A DNA stretch of 64,000 bases from R-RK-3 sp963834945 (lineage in GTDB: Bacteria; Pseudomonadota; Alphaproteobacteria; Rhizobiales; Rhodomicrobiaceae). The stretch's first letter is position 1, and the number at the start of each line of letters is the position of its first letter. The stretch lies in the NCBI GenBank assembly GCA_963834945.1, contig CAWIDT010000004.1, forward strand, positions 124,001 to 188,000. Reading direction: 5' to 3'. The notes under the pieces are model-generated. The model had not been told where the DNA came from and made no database searches. It saw only the letters and a program-made list of their open reading frames with translations. A program made the position numbers and the translations under genes. Below are positions 33,644-40,895 of the stretch, in pieces.

Positions 33644-34689
33644 TGTGAACTTTCAGGAGGTTGTCCATTCGGTCCTGAGGAGGTCAGTTGATGTCGCCAA
33701 ACACGACTGATTCTCGGAGAACCGAATGGACGTACACCGGAATGCCCGCCTCACGCCTCGCGGTCGAGAGGCAATGGTTCGAGCTGTCGTGGACAATGGT
33801 ATGACCAAGGTCGACGCAGCCGGGCGCTTCAATACATCGCCCAAGACCGTCGGCAAGTGGGTTCGCCGGTTCCGCATCGAGGGCCTTGCGGGTCTGCGCG
33901 ACCGCTCGTCCAGACCCCATTCCCTGCCGAGCCAAACGCCACTTGCAACATGCGATGCCGTCGAGGTCCTACGCCGGCAGCGCCGCACCCAAGCCGCTAT
34001 CGCAGCCGAGTTCGACCTATCGCAGGCGACAGTCAGCCGCATCCTCAGACGCCGCGGCCTGAGCCTGCTGTCAGCGATCGAGCCTGCCGAGCCGAGGCCG
34101 CGTTACGAGCGCAAAACGCCGGGCGAGATCATCCACATCGACATAAAAAAACTCGGCCGTTTCAATGCAATAGGCCACCGCATCACCGGTAATCGCTCTG
34201 GCCAATCCAACCAAAGAGGCAACGGCACAGCGCCCGGCTGGGAGTTCGTCCATGTTGCCATAGACGACCATTCCCGCGTCGCCTTCAGTCAGATCCTGCC
34301 TGATGAAAAACAGGCCAGCGCCGTCGACTTCCTGGAAGCTGCCGTCCAGTATTACTATCGTCTTGGGGTAAATATCGCCCGCGTCATGACCGACAATGGC
34401 AGTTGCTATCGATCTCGCGCATTCGGCAAGGCATGCCGCCGGCTCGGCATCAAGCACATCCGCACCAAGCCCTATACGCCGCAGACCAACGGTAAAGCCG
34501 AGCGCTTCATCCAGAGCGCGCTGCGCGAATGGGCCTACGCCACCGCATTCGACACCTCAGACCAGCGCCGAGCCGAACTGCCGCGATGGCTGCACCGCTA
34601 CAATTGGCACCGCCCCCATGCTAGCCTCGGAAGCAAGCCGCCCATCGCCCGCCTCCCCATCACCGGGAACAACCTCTTGACGCTTCACA
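33644..34689 (+). mobile_element. IS481 family insertion sequence, intact
   Basis: Inverted repeats TGTGAACTTTCAGGAGGTTG (33644) and, on the other strand from 34689, TGTGAAGCGTCAAGAGGTTG agree at 16 of 20 positions shown. They are flanked by an exact 6-bp direct repeat CCTAGA (33638-33643 and 34690-34695). This fits the NCTAGN target known for IS481. One intact transposase gene lies inside. Confidence 0.9.
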
Positions 34690-34694
34690 CCTAG
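33726..34694 (+). CDS. IS481 family transposase
   Basis: 322 residues, intact. The N-terminal double helix-turn-helix (NARLTPRGREAMVRAVVD, then DAAGRFNTSPKTVGKWVRRF; then AAIAAEFDLSQATVSRILRR) precedes an rve integrase core: IHIDIKKLGRF, VHVAIDDHSRVAF, MTDNGSCYRS and the catalytic Glu in PYTPQTNGKAERFIQSALRE. The stop codon TAG (34692-34694) lies outside the right inverted repeat, in the duplicated target, so target choice supplies the stop. The element is probably still mobile. Confidence 0.93.
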   Translation: MDVHRNARLTPRGREAMVRAVVDNGMTKVDAAGRFNTSPKTVGKWVRRFRIEGLAGLRDRSSRPHSLPSQTPLATCDAVEVLRRQRRTQAAIAAEFDLSQATVSRILRRRGLSLLSAIEPAEPRPRYERKTPGEIIHIDIKKLGRFNAIGHRITGNRSGQSNQRGNGTAPGWEFVHVAIDDHSRVAFSQILPDEKQASAVDFLEAAVQYYYRLGVNIARVMTDNGSCYRSRAFGKACRRLGIKHIRTKPYTPQTNGKAERFIQSALREWAYATAFDTSDQRRAELPRWLHRYNWHRPHASLGSKPPIARLPITGNNLLTLHT

Positions 34695-34720
34695 ATCATG
34701 ATCGGTTCTAGGCGGCGGCC
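34690..34720 (-). repeat. RIME-like repeat, copy D, distal part
   Basis: Begins with the IS481 target duplicate CCTAGA and continues TCATGATCGGTTCT, matching the terminal GAGCATGATCG arm of copy A. The following 34730-34770 region is poly-T/A rich (CTTTTTTCGATTTTGCGC). Confidence 0.6.
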
Positions 34721-34870
34721 ACACCGGCAAATCCATCTTTTTTCGATTTTGCGCAAAAAAGTTTGCCCTGTTCCCTGGGGAACCGCCGGGGCGTACCTGC
34801 TCGGCTATAACAGACTGGTCAACACAAACACCGAGCCGGCGACGCCAGCTCAACCCAACGGAGAACGAAG

Positions 34871-35056
34871 ATGACCAGCGAACAGACGATCAACCAGCAG
34901 GACGAAATTCGGGTTCTGGACAATGCGGAAGTGGATTGCGTCGCGGGTGGCCTGATGAGCATCGATATTTCGGGGATGCCCGACCGTGCGGTCGGCGGCT
35001 GCGGCACGATGTGGATCCTGAACCATCTCAGCACGGTGTACAGATTCCCCCACTGA
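34871..35056 (+). CDS. double-glycine leader precursor peptide 2
   Basis: A 61-residue peptide with ribosome site GGAGAACGAAG. The leader MTSEQTINQQDEIRVLDNAE, then VDCVAGG, is a double-glycine leader; its RVL.N.E(V/I)..V(A/S)GG core matches the peptide at 21790. Cleavage after GG would give a 34-residue core (LMSIDISGMPDRAVGGCGTM, then WILNHLSTVYRFPH) with one cysteine and another VGG. The cores of the two peptides are unrelated. It lies 180 bp past the IS481 element, alone on its strand, and is closed by a hairpin. No processing transporter is nearby. Confidence 0.7.
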   Translation: MTSEQTINQQDEIRVLDNAEVDCVAGGLMSIDISGMPDRAVGGCGTMWILNHLSTVYRFPH

Positions 35057-35085
35057 TCTCCCGCAACTTCCCCTCCCCCTGAGAC

Positions 35086-35110
35086 AGAGCGTGGCCCCCT
35101 ACCACGCTCT
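35086..35110 (+). terminator. hairpin after double-glycine peptide 2
   Basis: A 9-bp stem AGAGCGTGG/CCACGCTCT with a 7-nt loop, followed by TTCC. It starts 29 bases after the stop codon. A probable terminator or mRNA 3' end. Confidence 0.6.
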
Positions 35111-35210
35111 TTCCGCATTTGTGAGCGGCTCGATCGCGCGCCGGGTGAGCAAGATCCATATGCGCCCTCGCGCCGCTTGGCCCGCCGGTCATCGCCGCCG
35201 CCCACGGGCC

Positions 35211-35909
35211 TTACTCGGTATCCGCGACGCTGTTGAGCATCTCAAGGTCGCAAATATAGCCCGATCCGGCTTTGGTGATTGCGCCCATGTCTTCGAGCGC
35301 CGTCAGCGCGACATTGACCTTGGGCCGGCTGGCACCGATCAGCAGTCCCAACTCGGTCTGCGACATGCCCAGATCCAGCTTGGCTTCGCCGCCCTTCGGC
35401 GTCACCGATTTCAGCTTCAAAAAGGACAGCATCAGACGCGCGAGACGGGCCTCGATGCGGTAAAGCGCGACGGCCTCAAATTTCTGGTCGGTGTCGCGAA
35501 GCCTTTGACACAGGAACTGAATGGCCGCCTTGGCCAGCTTGGGATTATGCTCGATCAGCTCCATCATCACCTCTTGCGGCAGCGTCATCGCCTGGACCCG
35601 GCCGATCGCGGTGGCGCTGGCGGTGCGCTCGCCGCCATCGAGCGTCGCGATCTCGCCGAAAACGTGCCCCGGGCTGGCGTGATCGAACGACAGCTCGCGT
35701 CCTTCGCTGGTCAGAACGGACAGCCGGATGCGCCCTTCCAGCACGAAATAGAGGTCGCGCCCCGGATCGCCGCGCGAAAAGATCATCTGGTTGGGCTCAA
35801 ACTGGACCCGCCGCATGCGCCCGACGACGGCCATCCGGTCCTGATCGTCGAGCAACCCGAACAGCGGCGTCCGGGCGAGGAGTTTGGCAATCGTTTCATT
35901 GTCCATCAT
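35211..35909 (-). CDS. Crp/Fnr family transcriptional regulator
   Basis: 232 residues from the ATG at 35909. The cyclic-nucleotide-binding beta barrel (IFSRGDPGRDLYFVLEGRIR, then GHVFGEIATLDGGERTASATA) is followed by a dimer helix and a C-terminal winged helix (MSQTELGLLIGASRPKVNVAL). The PGHVFGEIA..GGERTASA phosphate-binding cassette resembles Crp. There is no N-terminal cysteine set, so it is not an oxygen-sensing Fnr. Ligand and targets are unknown. Confidence 0.9.
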   Translation of the reverse strand: MMDNETIAKLLARTPLFGLLDDQDRMAVVGRMRRVQFEPNQMIFSRGDPGRDLYFVLEGRIRLSVLTSEGRELSFDHASPGHVFGEIATLDGGERTASATAIGRVQAMTLPQEVMMELIEHNPKLAKAAIQFLCQRLRDTDQKFEAVALYRIEARLARLMLSFLKLKSVTPKGGEAKLDLGMSQTELGLLIGASRPKVNVALTALEDMGAITKAGSGYICDLEMLNSVADTE

Positions 35910-36202
35910 GCAAGATCCCGTCCGTCCTGCCATGCCGGGCAGCGCGTCGCTAATACCCTAGCATGGTCCAAGCCCTTTGAAACGAGGGCCGGAGCGCGCT
36001 GCGCCGAAGCGAGGATACATTTGAAAACCCAGCATTGACTCGAAAATTAACGGTGGACGCAGCCAGTCACTGTTCCGTTACGTCGGCCCATGAACAAAAA
36101 TTGCCCTTAAACGAACAGAATCATCGTCTACGCCGCATGGTTGTGTGGAAGTAAAATCGCTTCCAAGAACCGAAAGATTGAAATCTCTTACAGGAGATCA
36201 TC

Positions 36203-36523
36203 ATGAGTTCAGTCATACGTTCCGTTCTTGGCGCAGCTCTCCTTCTGACCGGCGCCTCCGCCGCGATGGCTGCGTCCGACAACCCTCGCGTTGCTGACCA
36301 GTCTGGTAAGACCGCGGCTTCCACAGCGACAGCCGCTGCTCCCGTCGCGGGCCAGCCTGCTCAGACCGGCGCTACCACAGCGACAGCCGCTTCCAATGCT
36401 CCCGCCGCGGACCAGCCGCAGAAGACCCATCGCTCGACTGTGGTTGATAATAACGATCCCTATGGCGGGAATGACCCGAACAGCACCGCCGGCGCCCGGG
36501 CGTTCTTCGTGCCACAATATTAG
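36203..36523 (+). CDS. small secreted Ala/Thr-rich protein with internal repeat
   Basis: 106 residues. The signal peptide MSSVIRSVLGAALLLTGASA, then AMAASDN, is followed by a low-complexity Ala/Thr/Gln/Pro region in which a unit of about 19 residues is repeated twice (AASTATAAAPVAGQPAQTG and ATTATAASNAPAADQPQKT). The tail reads VVDNNDPYGGNDPNSTAGAR. A strong ribosome site (ACAGGAGAT) precedes the ATG. It looks periplasmic or extracellular and disordered. I do not recognise the family. Confidence 0.65.
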   Translation: MSSVIRSVLGAALLLTGASAAMAASDNPRVADQSGKTAASTATAAAPVAGQPAQTGATTATAASNAPAADQPQKTHRSTVVDNNDPYGGNDPNSTAGARAFFVPQY

Positions 36524-36583
36524 TAGCGGCCTATTGGCCGGTTTCGCTGCATCTTTGCCTGTGCGGCTATATCATCGTGCCGC

Positions 36584-36626
36584 GCCTTTTACGCTCCGAA
36601 TTCGATCGGAGCGGAAAAGGCTCTAG
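36584..36626. repeat. RIME-like repeat, partial copy E
   Basis: CTTTTACGCTCCGAATTCGA, then TCGGAGCGGAAAAGGCTCTAG. It matches the terminal palindrome of copy B (CTTTTCCGCTCCGATTGAAT, CGGAGCG). Its CTAG supplies the stop codon of the minus-strand gene ending at 36623. Confidence 0.65.
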
Positions 36627-37120
36627 CCGCGAGTGAGCGAGATCGAAACGCCTTTGACCCCGGCTCCGGCGGCGACTGAAACGTTCACCGAATGCGTCTG
36701 TCCCGTGAGCGAGATCGCGATCGTGCCCTCGATGGTCCCGGAAAAGGTCAGGTTCACGGTCGTGCCGGTGGCGCTGCCGGAGACCTGGCCGGTGGCGTGG
36801 AAAGTGCGCTCCTCCCACTGGCCTGAAACGCCGCTCGCGCTTTCCGCAACGAGGCTGCGCAGTTCGAATTTCTGATTAGGCGAACTGCAGAGGCTGGCGA
36901 TTGACAGGCCGTGGCCTTCAGACTTGAGGACATAATAGCCGTGGCAGGTGAGCCGCTCATGCGTGCCGTCCTCCAGCGCCAGATCGCCCACGCCGTGCCA
37001 GCTTCCGGCAAGCTGCTTGAACAGCGCAGAGCCGTCAGCGAAAGCCGCAGACGGAGCCATCACGGATCCCACGAGTACGACCAGTGCCGCGGCCGCAGGT
37101 TTTAGGTTCCGTATATGCAT
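36623..37120 (-). CDS. secreted protein of unknown function
   Basis: 165 residues from the ATG at 37120. The signal peptide is MHIRNLKPAAAALVVLVGSV, then MAPSAAFADG. The mature part (ALFKQLAGSWHGVGDLALED, then GTHERLTCHGYYVLKSEGHG, a Cys pair, VSGQWEERTFHATGQVSGSATG, then ISLTGQTHSVNVSV) reads as a lipocalin-like beta barrel of the kind found in many alphaproteobacterial hypothetical proteins. Periplasmic location is expected. The stop codon falls in the repeat fragment at 36584-36626. Confidence 0.75.
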   Translation of the reverse strand: MHIRNLKPAAAALVVLVGSVMAPSAAFADGSALFKQLAGSWHGVGDLALEDGTHERLTCHGYYVLKSEGHGLSIASLCSSPNQKFELRSLVAESASGVSGQWEERTFHATGQVSGSATGTTVNLTFSGTIEGTIAISLTGQTHSVNVSVAAGAGVKGVSISLTRG

Positions 37121-37216
37121 CTGTTGCCCCCTGCAGCTTATCGTTTGCCCTGCCTTCTCCTTGCATGTCATTTGGGCCATCCGAAGGCGTTCGGGACCAG
37201 GGCAGCGGTCAGGGCG

Positions 37217-37555
37217 TCAGCTCGTCGGCTTGCAACGATGCCAGGTTTCCGGTGACGAGGTTTGCCCTTTTCTGGTCAGCTCCACGGTCTCCTCGTTCAG
37301 CAGCCGCATGTCGATCTCGCGGCCGGCATCGGTTTCGTCCGCGGGGACGATGTAGGCAAATCCGTGCCGCCAATAATTGCCTTTGATCTGGTGGCCGCCG
37401 GGCGTCACGATATCAGGCCCTTGGATGGCGAAGTGATTGACGCCAAGGCACCATTCTCCGTCGATGACATCGGCACGCGCCGCACCGGAGCCGAGATAGA
37501 GCGTGAACGTGCCGATCAGCAAAGCCCCGGCAATATGTTTCGCGCGGTTACGCAT
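37217..37555 (-). CDS. small secreted protein of unknown function
   Basis: 112 residues from the ATG at 37555. The signal peptide is MRNRAKHIAGALLIGTFTLY, then LGSGAARADV. The mature part is DGEWCLGVNHFAIQGPDIVT, then GGHQIKGNYWRHGFAYIVPA, ending with EETVELTRKGQTSSPETWHRC. It has two cysteines, probably one disulfide. It is codirectional with the secreted protein downstream (96 bp apart). Earlier starts exist but would hide the signal peptide. Family not recognised. Confidence 0.7.
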   Translation of the reverse strand: MRNRAKHIAGALLIGTFTLYLGSGAARADVIDGEWCLGVNHFAIQGPDIVTPGGHQIKGNYWRHGFAYIVPADETDAGREIDMRLLNEETVELTRKGQTSSPETWHRCKPTS

Positions 37556-37699
37556 GGCAGTGCTCAGCTCCCTGTCCGGCATCGAGGGCGTGTTATAGGC
37601 TATGATCGCCGGGCGCGCACCTCGGCAATCCCGGCCCGGCGCCTGCCGTTCGTCGGCCGCGCTCCTCAACTGTGCCGTTCGCCCGCCTCGCCGAGGCGA

Positions 37700-39502
37700 T
37701 CAGGCCCGGTGATGCACCTCCTGCAGCCCGTAGACTGGCGTGGGGATGCCCTCCATCCGTGCCTTGAGCTGCAGAGCCAGATAGAGCGAATAATGCCGCG
37801 ACTGGTGCAGATTGCCGCCGTGGAACCATAGCGCGTGCTGCTGAGTCGGCTTCCACATATTGCGCTGCTCGCCCTCCCAGGGGCCGGGATCTTTCTCCGT
37901 GTCGGAGCCCAGGCCCCAGACCTTGCCCACCCTGTCGGCGACCTCCTGGCTGATTAGGTCGGCGGCCCAGCCATTCATCGAGCCATAGCCGGTGGCGTAG
38001 ACGATCAGATCGGCCGGCAACTCGGTCCCGTCGTCGAGAATGACGGCGTGCTCGGCGATCTCGCGCACGCCGGAGCCGGGTTTGAGCTTGATCTCGCCAT
38101 CGATGATCAGCTGGCTGGCGCCGATGTCGATATAATAGCCCGAGCCTCGGCGGAGAAATTTCATCGTAATGCCGCTGCCGTCCGGGCCGAAGTCGAGCAT
38201 GAAGCCGGATTTCTCCAGAGCCGCGTAGAATTCGGCGTCCCGCTCGCGCGTTTTTTCGACCAGCGGGATCTGGGTCTCATGCATGATCCGGTAGGGAATC
38301 GACGCGAAGATCATATCGGCCTTCTGCGTCGTAATCCCCTTGCGCTCCGCCTCCTCGGAATAGAGCGGCCCGAGGCCGATCTCCATCAGCGTGTCCGAGC
38401 GCACCACATGGGTCGTCGAGCGCTGCACCATGGTGACGTCAGCATCGTGCTCCCAGAGCGCGGCGGCGATGTCGTGGGCGGAGTTGTTCGAGCCGATGAT
38501 CACCGCCTTCTGGCCGCGATAGGCATCGGGACCGGGATGCTGCGATGAATGGTGCTGCTCGCCTTTGAAGCGCTCCATGCCCTGAAAATGCGGCTGATAG
38601 GGCTTGGACGACATGCCCGTTGCGAAGACCAGGTGCTTTGGCCGCAGCACGATCTCCTTGCCGTCTCGCTCGACGGTGACGGCCCATTCCTTCGCGGCAT
38701 CGTCCCAGACAGCCTTTTTCGCCGTCGTCGACGTCCAATAATTCAGCTCCATGACCTTGGTGTACATCTCCAGCCAGTCGCCGATCTTGTCCTTGGGTGA
38801 GAAAATTGGCCAGTTTGGTGGGAACGGCAGATAGGGCAGATGGTCGTACCAGACAGGGTCGTGCAGACAGAGCGACTTGTAGCGCTTGCGCCAGCTATCG
38901 CCGGGCCGCTCGTTCTTCTCCACGATGATGGCCGGGATGCCGAGCTGGCGCAGCCGCGCGCCGAGCGCAATGCCGCCCTGGCCGCCGCCGATAACAACGA
39001 CATAGGGCTGTTTGCCATAGCCGAGTTCGCTATCCTCCTCGTCGCGCTCCTCTTTCCAGCTTTTGCGGTGTTTGCCCGCGCCGTGCTTGGCGCCGAGCGG
39101 GCGCTCAAAGCCGAGCGCCTCCTCATGACCTTTCAGCTCGGTGATCGAGGTGAGCAGCGTCCGGATCAGCCCATCCTTCAGGCGGATGTGACCATACCCG
39201 CGCGCAACGCCGGTCTCGAAGCTGACCCAGCCGCTGACGATGCCGTCTTCCTCGGTGGCGTCCTCGCCTTCGGTCAGGCTCCAGTGCGAAGGCGCGACGC
39301 TCGCAAGCTGCGTCTTCAGCATGTCGCGAATGGCGTCCTTGCCCTCCATGGTGCGGATGTTCCAGGTGAAGGTGACGAGGTCGCGCCAATAGCAGTCGTC
39401 CTGAAACAGCGCGACGGCGGCCTCGACATCGCCCGCGGTCAATGCGTCGTCCAGTCGCGACAGAACGGAATTCACCTGGCTGTTGGGCGCCTTATCGAGC
39501 AT
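37700..39502 (-). CDS. flavin-containing monooxygenase with NTF2-like N-terminal domain
   Basis: 600 residues from the ATG at 39502 (GGGAGGAT ribosome site). Residues about 1-130 look like a SnoaL/NTF2 fold (LDDALTAGDVEAAVALFQDD, then CYWRDLVTFTWNIRTMEGKD). After a charged linker come the FAD motif VVIGGGQGGIALGARLRQLG, an FMO-type signature (FKGEQHHSSQHPGP) and the NADPH motif VIIGSNNSAHDIAAALWEHD. The C-terminal LIVYATGYGSMNGW is also family-typical. It should oxygenate a small nucleophilic or carbonyl substrate; which one is unknown. Fusion of an NTF2-like domain to this monooxygenase type is common in actinobacteria and rhizobia. Confidence 0.9.
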   Translation of the reverse strand: MLDKAPNSQVNSVLSRLDDALTAGDVEAAVALFQDDCYWRDLVTFTWNIRTMEGKDAIRDMLKTQLASVAPSHWSLTEGEDATEEDGIVSGWVSFETGVARGYGHIRLKDGLIRTLLTSITELKGHEEALGFERPLGAKHGAGKHRKSWKEERDEEDSELGYGKQPYVVVIGGGQGGIALGARLRQLGIPAIIVEKNERPGDSWRKRYKSLCLHDPVWYDHLPYLPFPPNWPIFSPKDKIGDWLEMYTKVMELNYWTSTTAKKAVWDDAAKEWAVTVERDGKEIVLRPKHLVFATGMSSKPYQPHFQGMERFKGEQHHSSQHPGPDAYRGQKAVIIGSNNSAHDIAAALWEHDADVTMVQRSTTHVVRSDTLMEIGLGPLYSEEAERKGITTQKADMIFASIPYRIMHETQIPLVEKTRERDAEFYAALEKSGFMLDFGPDGSGITMKFLRRGSGYYIDIGASQLIIDGEIKLKPGSGVREIAEHAVILDDGTELPADLIVYATGYGSMNGWAADLISQEVADRVGKVWGLGSDTEKDPGPWEGEQRNMWKPTQQHALWFHGGNLHQSRHYSLYLALQLKARMEGIPTPVYGLQEVHHRA

Positions 39503-40183
39503 CGAGATCCTCCCTTGGGTTTCGTTATTTTTGGCGCGCGTTGGCCGCGCCATTTCGATGACTCCGCATCCCGCCGCGACCCGGTCCGCAACAGGAACGC
39601 GCGTCGATGATCATCAAAGAAAGCGGATATAGGCATCGAGGCCAATGATATTGCGTGCCGAACCGGTGTTGTTCCTCACGCTCTTGATCTGGTCTGCATG
39701 GTCGGTATCGGCAGACATCACATGCAACCTCAGATGCCACCCCAAGTAGAACATAGACGCCCGCCGCGGGCCATCTTTATCCTCGGTGTCGCAGCTCCAG
39801 CTCTTGGTGCGTCAAGCTGCGCCCGCGCGCGCAGAAGTAAGCATCTCCCAGAATTTTCTAGGTTACGCCGCAATTTCTTCGATATAGTTTTGGAGCAAAA
39901 ATCAATATAAGGCTTAGACTAAACTATTGACAGGCGTTTGTATGTCTAGCGCACACGACATATTTGTTCGATACATTAAGCCGAAATCAGCGGGTTTACG
40001 ACTAAAAACCTTAAAATTATCCTTCATTTACACGATCCTATACTAAGACTTACACCTTTGTGAGTTGAAATGGACCCTCTCAAGCATATTTTAGCCATAC
40101 CGCTCACTCGAATAGAGGGGCGCTGAGTGCGAAGGTCCCGTTAACATCGGACACGGCCGATCCCAAAATCACAGGAGTTTGCA
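39503..40183. other. gene-free AT-rich stretch
   Basis: Nearly 700 bp without a supported gene. GC content falls sharply between about 39880 and 40080 (ACTAAACTATTGACAGGCGT, TTAAAATTATCCTTCATTTA). It may hold promoters for the two small secreted genes at 40184 and 40428; AAATCACAGGAG at the end is the first ribosome site. No RNA gene or repeat was recognised. Confidence 0.4.
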
Positions 40184-40375
40184 ATGTTGAAGAAATTCAT
40201 GATCCCGCTCGCCATCCTCGGAATCTTGGCGAGTTCCAGTGCAGTTTTCGCCGCCACACGGCAGTCCGACACTTATCGGCACATGCGGCATATGAACCGT
40301 GCCGAGGCCCAGGCGCACGCTCCGCAATATGCACGCCCGGCGTGGAACCTGCCTCAGGGGTGGCCGCAGAGCTGA
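40184..40375 (+). CDS. small secreted peptide, His/Met-rich start
   Basis: 63 residues: the signal peptide MLKKFMIPLAILGILASSSA, then VFAATRQ, and a 38-residue mature part (SDTYRHMRHMNRAEAQAHAP, then QYARPAWNLPQGWPQS). Ribosome site ACAGGAG. The signal peptide closely resembles that of the next gene (KKF..PLA..G.LA.S...FA). The mature part is short and unfamiliar; HMRHM could bind a metal. Function unknown. Confidence 0.6.
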   Translation: MLKKFMIPLAILGILASSSAVFAATRQSDTYRHMRHMNRAEAQAHAPQYARPAWNLPQGWPQS

Positions 40376-40427
40376 AACACTGAGGTTCCCTGACTGGTCG
40401 CACTAAATCGAAAAACAGGAGAGCGTT

Positions 40428-40760
40428 ATGTCGAAGAAATTCCTTGTCCCGCTTGCATTGTTCGGCGTTCTCGCCGTGTCCGGGTCAGCTTTCGCATCTG
40501 ACGAGGCGACGGGTGAAATCAAGAGCCTCAGTACCGCGAACCATCAGTTCGCTTTGTCTCGCGGGAGGAAATTCAGCGTTACCAAAGATGTCGACCTGAG
40601 AGATTTTCAGATTGGCCAGACCGTCCATGTGACCTACAACTTCAAACATGGAAAGAAGGTGGCGTCGTCAATCTCAATGGCCGAGCCTAAAGTATTCAAA
40701 AGCAGCGAAGAGGGCGATGATAATGGAAATGGCGGCAACCGCGGCGGCGGCCATCGCTAA
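40428..40760 (+). CDS. DUF1344-like periplasmic protein
   Basis: 110 residues. The signal peptide MSKKFLVPLALFGVLAVSGS, then AFASDEATG, is followed by a small beta domain (GEIKSLSTANHQFALSRGRK, then FSVTKDVDLRDFQIGQTVHV, TYNFKHGKKVASSISM) that resembles DUF1344, and a Gly/Asn/Asp-rich tail ending RGGGHR. Ribosome site CAGGAGAG. It lies 52 bp after the preceding small gene and both end at the terminator at 40781, so they are probably co-transcribed. Confidence 0.72.
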   Translation: MSKKFLVPLALFGVLAVSGSAFASDEATGEIKSLSTANHQFALSRGRKFSVTKDVDLRDFQIGQTVHVTYNFKHGKKVASSISMAEPKVFKSSEEGDDNGNGGNRGGGHR

Positions 40761-40780
40761 TATCAATCCCTGACTGAAAT

Positions 40781-40814
40781 AAAGCCCCGAATTCAGCTTT
40801 TTTCGGGGCTTTTT
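40781..40814 (+). terminator. intrinsic terminator after the DUF1344-like gene
   Basis: AAAGCCCCGAA stem with TTCGGGGCTTT, followed by TTTCTTT. A strong Rho-independent terminator 20 bases after the stop codon. The run of A before the stem means it can also act on the other strand, ending the acvB-like transcript. Confidence 0.85.
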
Positions 40815-40895
40815 CTTTGGCGCCTACGCCGTAGTCGGCAGAGGGACAGTCGACGAAAGCGCCGCCAATGCGGTTGCGCAGTCCCGGCCGCTTTT

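Noticed and set aside
32281..34689. The two adjacent insertion sequences considered as the ends of a composite transposon
   Set aside because: They belong to different families (IS5 and IS481), each with its own inverted repeats, and only repeat DNA lies between them.
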